In this document: piece after piece, positions 28,518 through 36,439 of the stretch
Numbering within the stretch: the first letter of the stretch is position 1
How the letters are laid out: each line of letters opens with the position of its first letter
Position numbers and translations under genes: made by a program
Source of the DNA: Acidobacteriota bacterium
GTDB taxonomy: Bacteria > Acidobacteriota > Terriglobia > Bryobacterales > Bryobacteraceae
Assembly (NCBI GenBank): GCA_003223115.1
Contig: QHXW01000212.1
Location: 1-36,640, forward strand
Direction: 5' to 3'
Length of the DNA: 36,640 nucleotides
The notes under the pieces: generated by a model
The model's input: the letters and a program-made list of their open reading frames with translations, nothing else
Databases searched by the model: none
Told to the model about the DNA's origin: nothing

Positions 28518-29182
28518 ATGAGTATTTCGTTGCGGTATGTTGCTCTTTCTCTGGCGGTCGCCGGAACTTGGTGTGCCTTCTCTGCCTCCGAGCCATTCCC
28601 AGCTGGCGCGAAGCTGGTCAGCCATGTGCTCAAGCGCGTACATGATTACGCGCCGACGTAAGACGAGCGGCGGCTGGACGCAATCGGCTGGGCGTGTGAC
28701 ATCCGCGAGGCGGAGCGTCTGGCCCGTTCGCACAATCGGCCCGTGTTTCTTTTCACGCACGACGGCAACATCGCTACCGGCCGTTGTTGAGGCGGCGCCT
28801 TCGGGATGAGGGCGGGTCCGCTCTCCAACACTAAAGTGATCGCGATGCTGAACCGGTACTATGTGCCGGTGTATAGCTCAAACGAATACGCCGGTCCGGA
28901 TGGTACTGGACCACCGGCGCTCTCGCGCAAGCTGCTCACCAATTTCTATCCGCAGAGGATATTTCGAGCGCCGACCGGAACAGTATTGAGTTACAGTGGC
29001 TGCGCGGCACTGTGATTTCGGCCTCAGGCGGCACGGCTCTGGCCAAGCTCGAAGGCGCGCTCAAGATGAAGCGATCCTTCTATCCCGGGCGCGATGACTA
29101 CAAACCCATCAAATCAATGCCACGCTGGTTGGATTTCTGGAATTCAGCCCTGCTGCACGCAGAGTTGAGTGGATGGCGTTAG
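28518..29182 (+). pseudogene. Selenoprotein-like thioredoxin-fold gene with in-frame TGA, other lesions present
   Basis: ATG 28518, after GGAG, opens a signal-peptide-like leader (MSISLRYVALSLAVAGTW). In the same frame there is TAA at 28659-28661, then DERRLDAIGWACDIREAERL and RPVFLFTHDGN, then Gly-Arg-Cys and TGA at 28788-28790. The same frame continues GGAFGMRAGPLSNTKVIAML, NRYYVPVYSSNEYAG. Thus TGA directly follows Cys, in the place a redox Cys-Sec pair would occupy in a thioredoxin-like fold, and a SECIS-like hairpin follows. After about 28975 the frame changes and continues LRGTVISASGGTALAKLEGA to TAG 29180-29182. The TAA and the late shift mean this copy may be dead; the TGA itself need not be a mutation. 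No selA/B/C/D genes are in the window. Confidence 0.6.
28788..28825 (+). promoter_or_regulatory. In-frame UGA followed by bacterial SECIS-like hairpin
   Basis: After TGA 28788-28790, bases 28808-28814 (gagggcg) pair fully with 28819-28825 (cgctctc), seven pairs including one G-U, closing a loop GGTC at 28815-28818. Bacterial SECIS elements need a short stem-loop about 16-37 bases after UGA with G in the loop start; here the two loop Gs are the 25th and 26th bases after the UGA. It lies inside the coding region, as in E. coli fdhF. Confidence 0.55.
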
Positions 29183-29273
29183 TGACCGAAAAGGCGAGCT
29201 ACGGTGAGGAGGAGTTTGGCGCCGGAATGCATTCGGTGTCGAGCTCGCCGGCGCCCGAAAAGTAAGCGATTGG

Positions 29274-29360
29274 TCAGCGCGCGCACGCGTGGCTGAAAAG
29301 AAACCACAGCACCACGATGCTGAATGGAACGCCGAGCAACCATGCGAATAAATAGCGCAA
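29274..29360 (-). CDS. 28-residue single-helix membrane miniprotein
   Basis: The frame starts at TTG 29360, seven bases after a strong GGGAGG ribosome site (29368-29373 on plus), and reads MRYLFAWLLGVPFSIVVLWF and eight more residues ending SHACAR, stop at 29274. It is almost entirely one hydrophobic helix with a Gly-Val-Pro turn near residue 10. Small proteins with a similar AWLLGVP pattern are known from Acidobacteria and Proteobacteria, as far as I recall, without assigned function. It lies between the selenoprotein-like gene and the basic protein gene, on the opposite strand to the former. The ribosome site and full coding sense support it; the non-ATG start lowers certainty. Confidence 0.5.
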   Translation of the reverse strand: MRYLFAWLLGVPFSIVVLWFLFSHACAR

Positions 29361-29456
29361 GTTCGATCCTCCCGCCGCTCTAAGTATAAGTAGCAGTCGG
29401 CCACATCGGCCCCGCAGCCAGACTCAGGCACGATGCGCGGATCCGCACGGGTGGTT

Positions 29457-29759
29457 TCAGAACTTGCGGGCTCCGCGTTGGGGATTCTTGAGTGCGCTCT
29501 GCCGGCGTTTGGTCTTGCGCCGCTTAGGTTTCGAGATACGGAAAGTGCCGCTGCCCAGGTATTCCGCCTGGTAAACGTTTCCTTTTTGCTTCAGAGCAGG
29601 TTTCTTTTTGGAGTTACCACCGGCATGCGACTTGGAGTCACCGCTAGCCAGCGACGCCACCTTCCCCGCGGCCTTACCTATGGCTTTGGCAGCGCCCACC
29701 AGCGCTCCTCCTTCCGCTGCTGCCGGTTTTTCTGGGGGTGTCTGTTCGGTTTCGTCCAT
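29457..29759 (-). CDS. Small basic protein, Ala-rich N-terminus and Lys/Arg-rich tail
   Basis: 100 residues from ATG 29759 with a strong GAGGAG site six bases upstream. Residues 1-15 are acidic and Pro-rich; 18-45 are Ala/Gly-rich (GALVGAAKAIGKAAGKVASL); 46-65 are Lys/Ser-rich; 66-78 form a small beta-like segment (VYQAEYLGSGTFRISKPKR); the end is very basic (KRRKTKRRQSALKNPQRGA). The composition suggests nucleic-acid binding, perhaps histone-like, but this is a guess. No signal peptide. It has its own ribosome site and no close same-strand neighbour. Confidence 0.65.
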   Translation of the reverse strand: MDETEQTPPEKPAAAEGGALVGAAKAIGKAAGKVASLASGDSKSHAGGNSKKKPALKQKGNVYQAEYLGSGTFRISKPKRRKTKRRQSALKNPQRGARKF

Positions 29760-29923
29760 GGGTACTCCTCAGGAAAGTATAGCAGCGCTTCGCATCAGGC
29801 CGCGCATGGATCCGCAGCAGATAGGCGCTTATCACTGTAGGTAAGGTACGCGGCTTGGACCGCTTGCTGCCTGCCGCGCGCGGTTCAGAACCACGACCGT
29901 CTAGGGAGTGGGCGGCAAAGCTC

Positions 29924-31146
29924 CTAGTGTTCCGCGGCCACCGGCTGATCCACGGGTGCGATCTTGAATGCAAAGGCGTAGTCGCCCGGCTTCTGCGGGG
30001 GCAAGTCGATCACCAGGCCTTGTGCGGCGCGCGTCCACTTCAATCGGGCGTGCGATCCCAGCAGCTCGACCGTCTTGATCTCGCGCTTTGAGAGCGGCGA
30101 GCCCGCGGCCAGCGATTTCGTGATGATGAAGGTGTCGGTTTGCCAGAACAGCGCGCGCATCGTATCAAGCTGGCCCCGCTCGACGTCCAGCACCACGGCG
30201 TGCTCCGGAAATGACTTGTTCTTGTAATTGATGGCGACTCCCCGCTTCCACTCGGCGCCGCGATTGTAGTAATACGCCGTGAATTTTTGAAGATAAGGCT
30301 GGAAAACGGGCTGCTCGATCCACCAATCAAACCAGATGAGTTCGGGCTGGTACTTGTCCACGATCTCGGCGGAACGAGCCAGCCAATCTTTGAGATACGC
30401 TTCATCGGGCTGTGTATCCTGCTTAGCTCCGGGCAGGCGGCGGGGTTTCGCAGGACCGTAAAAACTGTCCTTGACGTCGGAATCGAAAATCATGCCGCCG
30501 TCGTAGAACCACCAATGCTCGGCGCGATGGAGGCCCCGAAGTGCAGCCCCTGCTTGCGTACGGCTTCGGCCAGCTCGCGCACAATATCGCGCCTGGGACC
30601 CATTTTGGCCGCACTCCACTCGGTGAAGCTGCAGTCGTACATGGTGAAGCCGTCGTGGTGTTCAGCTACGGGCACGACGCATTTCGCGCCGGCTTTGCGA
30701 AATAATTCGGCCCAATGGTTGGCATCGAAGTGTTCGGCTTTGAATTGCGGAACAAAGTCTTTGTATCCGAAGCGCGCCTGCGGACCGTAAGTCGCGACGT
30801 GGTGTTTGAAATCCTGGCTGTCCTTCTGGTACATCTCGCGCGGATACCACTCATTGCCGAACGCGGGCACGGAGTACACACCCCAATGGATGAAGATGCC
30901 GAACTTGGCGTCGCGATACCACTGTGGCACTTCGTAATGCTCGATCGAAGCCCACGCCGACTTGAACGGTCCCCTGGCGACGACGGCGTCGACTTCGCAC
31001 ATGGAACTGTCCACGCGCTGCTGATAACTCTGAGCGCGGGCGAAAGCGCAGCAGGCCAAAAGCAACGCCAGCAAAGCTGCGAACCTCGGCCCGCGACACG
31101 GCCACGGCATTTTTATCCCAGCAACATTACGCCCAAGCCAATTCAT
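29924..31146 (-). pseudogene. Secreted GH29 alpha-L-fucosidase, frameshifted and internally deleted
   Basis: From ATG 31146 (GGAG upstream; ATG 31110 is also possible) a signal peptide (RFAALLALLLACCAFARAQ) leads into the GH29 catalytic domain: WYRDAKFGIFIHWGVYSVPA, FKAEHFDANHWAELFRKAGA, EHHDGFTMYDC. Near 30520 a small deletion shifts the frame; the other frame continues with HWWFYDGG and LIWFDWWIEQPVFQPYL, whose Asp is the expected nucleophile. After ALFWQTDTF the text jumps to AAGSPLSKREIKTVELLG, the C-terminal beta domain. Roughly 100 residues between them (the end of the barrel) are missing relative to normal family members. An intact enzyme would cleave alpha-fucosides in the periplasm or outside. 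It is divergent from the M13 peptidase. Confidence 0.82.
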
Positions 31147-31230
31147 CGCCAAAGTCTCCAATCAATCAGCCGAAAATTGATCGTACACGATTCTCATTCC
31201 CCGAAACCAGGTGTCATAATAAGCCCCAAT

Positions 31231-33801
31231 ATGCAAACCAGCTTACTCGCTTCTGCCCTGTTGACGGTGCTGCCCTTCACCGCGCTCGCCCAGGTTCCCA
31301 GCTATGAGCCACAACTCGGCAAGTCCGGCATCGATCTCGGCGCCATGGACACCAACGTCAGCCCGTGCACGAACTTCTATCAGTACGCGTGCGGCAACTG
31401 GCGCGCGAACAACCCCATCCCACCCGATCAATCGCGCTGGGGCCGTTTCAATGAGCTCGCCGAGCGCAATCTGAAGATCGAGCGCGAGATCCTGGAGAAA
31501 GCTGCGCAACCCTCGCCTGGCCGCTCCGCCATCGATCAAAAGATTGGCGACTTTTACGCTGCCTGCATGGACGAAAAGAGCGTCGATGGAAAAGGCGTCG
31601 ACCCTATCAAGCCTGCCCTGGATGGCATCAATGCACTGGATTCTAAAGAGCACCTCGCCTCCGGGTTAGCTCGTCTGAATCTAATGGGCGTGAATGGCGT
31701 CTTCACATTCTTCGCTAGCGCCGATTTCAAGAACGCCAGCATCAACATCGCCAACATCGACCAGGGCGGCATCAGCCTTCCCGATCGTGACTACTACTTG
31801 AAGACGGACCAGCGTTCGCTCGACCTGCGCAAAAACTACGAGCAGCACGTCGCCAATATGTTCGATCTGTTCGGCAAATCGCTGAACACTACCTGGGACT
31901 CGAAAGCCAAAGCGGCCGCCGTGCTCAAGTTCGAAACCGCCCTGGCCGGGGCCTCCATGGATCGTGTCCTGCGCCGCAATCCCGAGTCGCGCAACCACCC
32001 CATGACGACGAAAGATCTTCCCGATCTCACGCCGAACTTCCAGTGGACCGCCTTCATCTCGGATGAACACACGCCTTCCTTCACCAAAATCAATGTCGGC
32101 AATCCCGATTTCTTCAAGAAGCTCACCGGTATCATCGAGCAAACCAGCCGGGACGACCTCAAGACCTACCTGACTTGGCGTCTGCTGCTGAGATCTGCGA
32201 GCGCGCTGCCGCAGCGCTTCGTCCAAGAAAACTTCCAGTTCTTCGGAAAGACGCTGAACGGCCAGCAGGAAATCGCGCCTCGCTGGAAACGGTGCGTGCG
32301 TGCCACCGATCGCGCACTGGGTGAAGCCCTTGGCCAGAAATTCGTGGAAGTCGCCTTCAGTGGTCCCGCCAAAGCCAAGGCCCTGCAATTGGTCGACGAA
32401 ATCGAGAAATCTATGAAGCAGGACATCGAAACCGCAACCTGGATGTCCCAGGCAACCAAGCAGCAGGCCTACGCCAAGCTGGCCGCTGTTTCCAACAAGA
32501 TCGGCTATCCCGAACAGTGGCGCGACTACTCGAGCGTCATCATCAAGCCTGATGATTATCTCGGCGACGAAGAACGCGTCGCTACTTTCGAGGTGCGCCG
32601 CAACCTGAACAAGATCGGCAATCCTGTCGTCTTCAAGAAGCTCACCGGTATCATCGAGCAAACCAGCCGGGACGACCTCAAGACCTACCTGACTTGGCGT
32701 CTGCTGCTGAGATCTGCGAGCGCGCTGCCGCAGCGCTTCGTCCAAGAAAACTTCCAGTTCTTCGGAAAGACGCTGAACGGCCAGCAGGAAATCGCGCCTC
32801 GCTGGAAACGGTGCGTGCGTGCCACCGATCGCGCACTGGGTGAAGCCCTTGGCCAGAAATTCGTGGAAGTCGCCTTCAGTGGTCCCGCCAAAGCCAAGGC
32901 CCTGCAATTGGTCGACGAAATCGAGAAATCTATGAAGCAGGACATCGAAACCGCAACCTGGATGTCCCAGGCAACCAAGCAGCAGGCCTACGCCAAGCTG
33001 GCCGCTGTTTCCAACAAGATCGGCTATCCCGAACAGTGGCGCGACTACTCGAGCGTCATCATCAAGCCTGATGATTATCTCGGCGACGAAGAACGCGTCG
33101 CTACTTTCGAGGTGCGCCGCAACCTGAACAAGATCGGCAATCCTGTCGACAAGAGCGAGTGGGGCATGACGCCTCCCACAGTCAACGCCTACTACAGTCC
33201 GCCACAGAACAACATCAACTTCCCCGCCGGAATTCTGCAACCTCCGTTCTACAATCCGAAGGCGGACGATGCTGTGAACTTGGGCGCGATCGGGGTCGTC
33301 GTAGGACACGAACTGACCCATGGGTTCGACGACCAGGGGCGCAAATACGACGGCGCCGGCAACCTGCAAGATTGGTGGACCGCCGAAGACACCAAGAACT
33401 TTGAGACGCGCGCCGAATGCGTGGTGAACGAATATGATCGCTTCAGCCCTGTCGACGGAGTCAACCTGAAGGGCAAATTAACTCTCGGCGAGAACGCCGC
33501 GGATAATGGTGGAATCCACCTCGCCTACATGGCGCTCATGCGCGATCTGGCCGACAAGACCATTCCGAATACCAAGCTGGACGGCCTCACTTCTCAGCAG
33601 CAGTTCTTTCTGGGCTTCGCGCAGGTCTGGTGTGAGAATGCGACCGATGCCAATTCACGCGTCCGGGCCATGACCGATCCGCATTCTCCCGGCCAGTTCC
33701 GTACTAACGGCGTCGTGCAAAACATGAAGGAGTTCCAGCAAGCCTTCGGCTGCCAGGCGGGCGACCCAATGGTTTCCGTCCAAGCATGTAGAGTTTGGTA
33801 G
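31231..33801 (+). CDS. Secreted M13 metallopeptidase (neprilysin/PepO type) with internal tandem duplication
   Basis: 856 residues from ATG 31231. This start gives a clean signal peptide (LLASALLTVLPFTALAQ) and the family lead GIDLGAMDTNVSPCTNFYQY followed by ACGNW. Zn site: HELTH at 693-697 and the third ligand Glu754 in ENAADNGG. The C-terminus ends CRVW, as in the family. M13 enzymes cut small peptides in the periplasm. Normal length is about 680; the extra 173 residues come from a perfect duplication of residues about 294-466, in the helical domain before the zinc site. The frame is kept and both halves of the catalytic domain are intact, but substrate-chamber geometry must change. No ribosome site is visible. 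A 500-codon antisense ORF here is a shadow. Confidence 0.92.
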   Translation: MQTSLLASALLTVLPFTALAQVPSYEPQLGKSGIDLGAMDTNVSPCTNFYQYACGNWRANNPIPPDQSRWGRFNELAERNLKIEREILEKAAQPSPGRSAIDQKIGDFYAACMDEKSVDGKGVDPIKPALDGINALDSKEHLASGLARLNLMGVNGVFTFFASADFKNASINIANIDQGGISLPDRDYYLKTDQRSLDLRKNYEQHVANMFDLFGKSLNTTWDSKAKAAAVLKFETALAGASMDRVLRRNPESRNHPMTTKDLPDLTPNFQWTAFISDEHTPSFTKINVGNPDFFKKLTGIIEQTSRDDLKTYLTWRLLLRSASALPQRFVQENFQFFGKTLNGQQEIAPRWKRCVRATDRALGEALGQKFVEVAFSGPAKAKALQLVDEIEKSMKQDIETATWMSQATKQQAYAKLAAVSNKIGYPEQWRDYSSVIIKPDDYLGDEERVATFEVRRNLNKIGNPVVFKKLTGIIEQTSRDDLKTYLTWRLLLRSASALPQRFVQENFQFFGKTLNGQQEIAPRWKRCVRATDRALGEALGQKFVEVAFSGPAKAKALQLVDEIEKSMKQDIETATWMSQATKQQAYAKLAAVSNKIGYPEQWRDYSSVIIKPDDYLGDEERVATFEVRRNLNKIGNPVDKSEWGMTPPTVNAYYSPPQNNINFPAGILQPPFYNPKADDAVNLGAIGVVVGHELTHGFDDQGRKYDGAGNLQDWWTAEDTKNFETRAECVVNEYDRFSPVDGVNLKGKLTLGENAADNGGIHLAYMALMRDLADKTIPNTKLDGLTSQQQFFLGFAQVWCENATDANSRVRAMTDPHSPGQFRTNGVVQNMKEFQQAFGCQAGDPMVSVQACRVW
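32111..33148. repeat. Perfect 519-bp direct tandem duplication
   Basis: Copy 1 is 32111-32629 and copy 2 is 32630-33148, adjacent and apparently identical by line-by-line reading. The unit is 173 codons, so the peptidase frame is preserved. The absence of any difference means it arose very recently, is homogenised, or was made during assembly. Confidence 0.93.
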
Positions 33802-33862
33802 CGCCGGTGTTGGAGCAGTCGCGCTAGGTTCGCTTGGTCGCATTGAGTGATATTGGTTGACG

Positions 33863-34820
33863 ATGGATAACCTGGAAAATCGGCGAAATCTTCAAGCCAC
33901 GGCCATTTCTGCTCGCCACATCGCCCAAATCCTGGAACGGGCGATGCCCACGCATGTGCTGACGTCTTTTGAGCTGCTAAACGGCGGCGCGAGCAACTTG
34001 AGCTATCAGGTTCGCTTCGACGGAATGGAATCCCCCTTCGTGCTCCGCGTCTATACCAGGGATCCGCCGGCGTGCCAAAAAGAGGTCGATATCCTCAACT
34101 TCATCTCCCGGCAGTTGCCGGTTCCAGACCCAATCTATGCCGATCCAAAAGGCGAAGATGATGTGGGTCCCTATTTGTTGTATCGCTATGCGGAGGGAAT
34201 GACGTTACGTTTCAGGAACTGAAATCACAAGGAAGCCTTCAAGACATCGCTGAGGCTGCCTATGCGATCGGAGCGGTCCTTGACCGCCTGCAAACCATTT
34301 CTCGTGCAAGGCCGGTTTCGGCGGTCGCGACCTCGTGCCAGGAGATCACTGCCGATTGCTTGAGTTCGCCGATTTTAGAACAGCGTCTGAGTGGATCGGA
34401 GAGGGATCGCCTGCGGGATTTCGCTTTCGCATGGCTACCTCAGATACGTCATCTCTATCATGAAACAGCGTTAGTGCACGGCGCCTTCAGTAATCGGAAC
34501 ACGATCGTAAGGCGCGAAGGCCGTAGATGGCCGTCACTGGAATTCTGGACTGGGAACATGCGTTTTGTGGTTCTCCACTATGGGATGCCGCCCGGTTCAT
34601 ATGCTTTGAACGCCGGGTTCGGCCGTGCCGGGAACCGCACTTCTCAAGAGGTTTTTGTGAAAATGGAGGCTCGCTGCCGAACGATTGGATTGTGTTCTCC
34701 CGGGCCTTGAACGCACTGAGTTCAATGGAAAGCCTGAGCCGTCCAGATCTTCCTGAGCGGTTTGTTCCCGAACTCCGTGACCTGATCGTGGCAACTCTCG
34801 ATTGTCGAGATCTCTCTTAG
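33863..34820 (+). pseudogene. Aminoglycoside-phosphotransferase-like kinase, frameshifted, catalytic Asp lost
   Basis: From ATG 33863: N-lobe FELLNGGASNLSYQVRF, FVLRVYTRDPPACQKEVDIL with the lysine-equivalent region. A 5-bp tandem duplication acgtt at 34202-34211 breaks the frame; without it the text reads MTFQELKSQGSLQDIAEAAY. The catalytic loop reads VHGAFSNRNTIV at 34474 on: the invariant Asp (HGDF) is Ala, codon GCC at 34483-34485. A base is lost near 34530, after which the Mg-binding ILDWEHAF appears, and the C-lobe runs to TAG 34818-34820. APH-fold kinases phosphorylate small molecules in the cytosol; the substrate of this one is unknown. Three independent faults make activity very unlikely. 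Confidence 0.8.
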
Positions 34821-34872
34821 CCTGTTCTGAGGCAATCCTCCCAAATGGCGGTCCGAGTCTGCTCCCCGTCCC

Positions 34873-35580
34873 TCAACGCTTCGAGACCAGATAGTAATGA
34901 TTCTCTCCATCGTCGGACTGTTCACCCGTCAAAACCAAGCCTTCAGCTAACAGAATTTCCTGGTACGCCTGGAATCCTAACGAAATCGACTCTCGCCTGG
35001 TCAGGACGTCTGTCCACGTGACGGCTCCTCGCGGCGAGGTAAATAGGAATTTCCCACCGGGATTGAGCGCTCGGGCAACCTTGAGGATGACGAGGGTCTG
35101 GATGGCGGGTGAGAGCAAGAACATTAAGCCCCAAGCGACCACGCCATCGAATGTGATGTTAAAGAATTCTGAGTCCTCGACAGACGAGCATTCAGCGTGA
35201 GCATCCGGGAATCGTTCTCGAAACGCCGCGATCATCTTCGCGGACGCATCCACGCCGTACACGGCAAATCCTTCGTTGATCAACGCCTGCGAAATCGGGA
35301 CGCCATGACCACATCCGAGGTCCAGGATCGAATAGGCTTTCCCGCCTGCGGTGGGACAGGCGTCGCAGTCGAAGATCCGCGACTTTCGCGAAACCCGCGT
35401 TTTATCCGGGCTTCCGCCTGTCGTTGTGGAATTCTTGCCTGTGCTCGAAGCCCCGCGCGGCAGCGTTCTGCTCCATGCGCGCACCGTTGCAGGGCCGATG
35501 AGAGAATTCCGGCTGCGCATGAAATCCTCCGCAGCTTCCTCATAGCCGTTTGATTTATCTTCCTGAAGAGGCTTCGTCAT
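34873..35580 (-). CDS. Class I SAM methyltransferase with in-frame inserted element
   Basis: 235 residues. The N-terminus (YEEAAEDFMRSRNSLIGPAT, VRAWSRTLPRGAS) leads, in normal relatives, almost directly into the SAM motif ILDLGCGHG. Here about 37 low-complexity and basic residues (KNSTTTGGSPDKTRVSRKSR and others) intervene. After it the enzyme is normal: GVDASAKMIAAFRERFPDAH, FDGVVAWGLMFLLSP, KFLFTSPRGAVTW. The inserted DNA is bounded by inverted repeats (separate entry). The SAM domain is complete, so the protein may still fold with the insert as a loop. The acceptor is unknown. The frame is open. It follows the YpfJ-like pseudogene on the same strand by 207 bases. Confidence 0.75.
   Translation of the reverse strand: MTKPLQEDKSNGYEEAAEDFMRSRNSLIGPATVRAWSRTLPRGASSTGKNSTTTGGSPDKTRVSRKSRIFDCDACPTAGGKAYSILDLGCGHGVPISQALINEGFAVYGVDASAKMIAAFRERFPDAHAECSSVEDSEFFNITFDGVVAWGLMFLLSPAIQTLVILKVARALNPGGKFLFTSPRGAVTWTDVLTRRESISLGFQAYQEILLAEGLVLTGEQSDDGENHYYLVSKR
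35355..35422. repeat. Small inverted-repeat element inserted in the methyltransferase gene
   Basis: gacaggcg at 35355-35362 and its exact reverse complement cgcctgtc at 35415-35422 frame about 52 bases of internal sequence, inside the segment that has no counterpart in methyltransferase relatives. It resembles a MITE- or REP-like palindrome. No target-site duplication was identified with confidence. Confidence 0.5.
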
Positions 35581-35787
35581 GGGACAAAAAGCTCATGCGT
35601 TCGACCACACCAAGTCTCGACGCTCGATTCTAGCCTCGATTTTAGCAACGAAAGAACCCGAGGACGACGGCGTCCGTCCCTGTTCTTGGTTTCCTGTCCG
35701 ATTTTCCTGGGTGCCAATTGTCGCGGGCTGCCAGAGTCGAGTCATCTGGATCAACCTCGCGAGGCTGTTGGATCGCTTGCCGCGACC

Positions 35788-36439
35788 TTATGGAGTCGCG
35801 AACGTATCGTAGCCAGAGACGCGGCCCGACTGCAACCCCCGCTTAAACCACGCAGTGTGCTGTGCCGACGAACCATGAGTGAAGCTTTCCGGCCTATCCC
35901 GCCCGCGCGTCATACGCTGCAGGCGATCATCGCCGACCGCAGCCGCTGCGTTGGAGGCCCTGCGCAACGTGCAGTCTGATCGATAATGTTCCGTTGCTCG
36001 GTAGAGTTTCCCCACACACCGGCGAAGCAATCGGCTTGTAGCTTGAGCCGCACGGAAAGCTGATTGCGAGAGCGTGGGTCCTGTTCCTGAAGGCGGCGGA
36101 CCTTTGATTCGATCCCGAGCAGGCGCTGAACATGGTGGCCAATTCATGCGCAATGACGTACGCTTGCGCGAATTTTCCGGGCGCGCCAAAGCGGTTCTCG
36201 AGTCCCTGAAAGAAGCCAAGATCCATGTAAACTTTCTGGTCTTCCGGACAGTAGAAGGGGCCGGAGCCAGAGAAGATAGAAAAAAGTTTTTGGTGGAAGA
36301 TCAGACTTAGAATTCCAACGAGCAGCATGCCCCCAATGCCGAGGTGCACACCCCCAAAGCCGCCGAATCGTCCGCTGCCACCACTCTCGTCACACCGATC
36401 TTCTATGTCTTGGTCGGAACCACCCGGTGTCCACTGCAT
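35788..36439 (-). pseudogene. YpfJ-like neutral zinc metalloprotease, deleted and frameshifted
   Basis: From ATG 36439: [20 protein letters not shown], a Gly-rich segment and one membrane helix ([14 protein letters not shown]), then directly [20 protein letters not shown], whereas relatives have about 75 more residues between these parts. At the zinc motif one base is missing: HELGHHVQ becomes HELATMF near 36130. The other frame then gives [20 protein letters not shown] and [15 protein letters not shown] further shift near 35965 restores [19 protein letters not shown] and HGSSAQHTAWFKRGLQSG to the stop at 35788. The family is a membrane-anchored protease of unknown substrate. The deletion plus shifts at the active site make it inactive. 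Confidence 0.8.

Noticed and set aside
28791-28812. Shorter hairpin CGCCTT/AGGGCG directly after the TGA as the SECIS
   Set aside because: Its loop begins only 12 bases after the TGA, closer than known bacterial SECIS elements; the 28808-28825 hairpin fits better.
31681-33369. 562-codon open frame on the minus strand opposite the M13 peptidase
   Set aside because: It is the antisense shadow of a GC-rich gene; it repeats exactly with the 519-bp duplication and has no recognisable domain.
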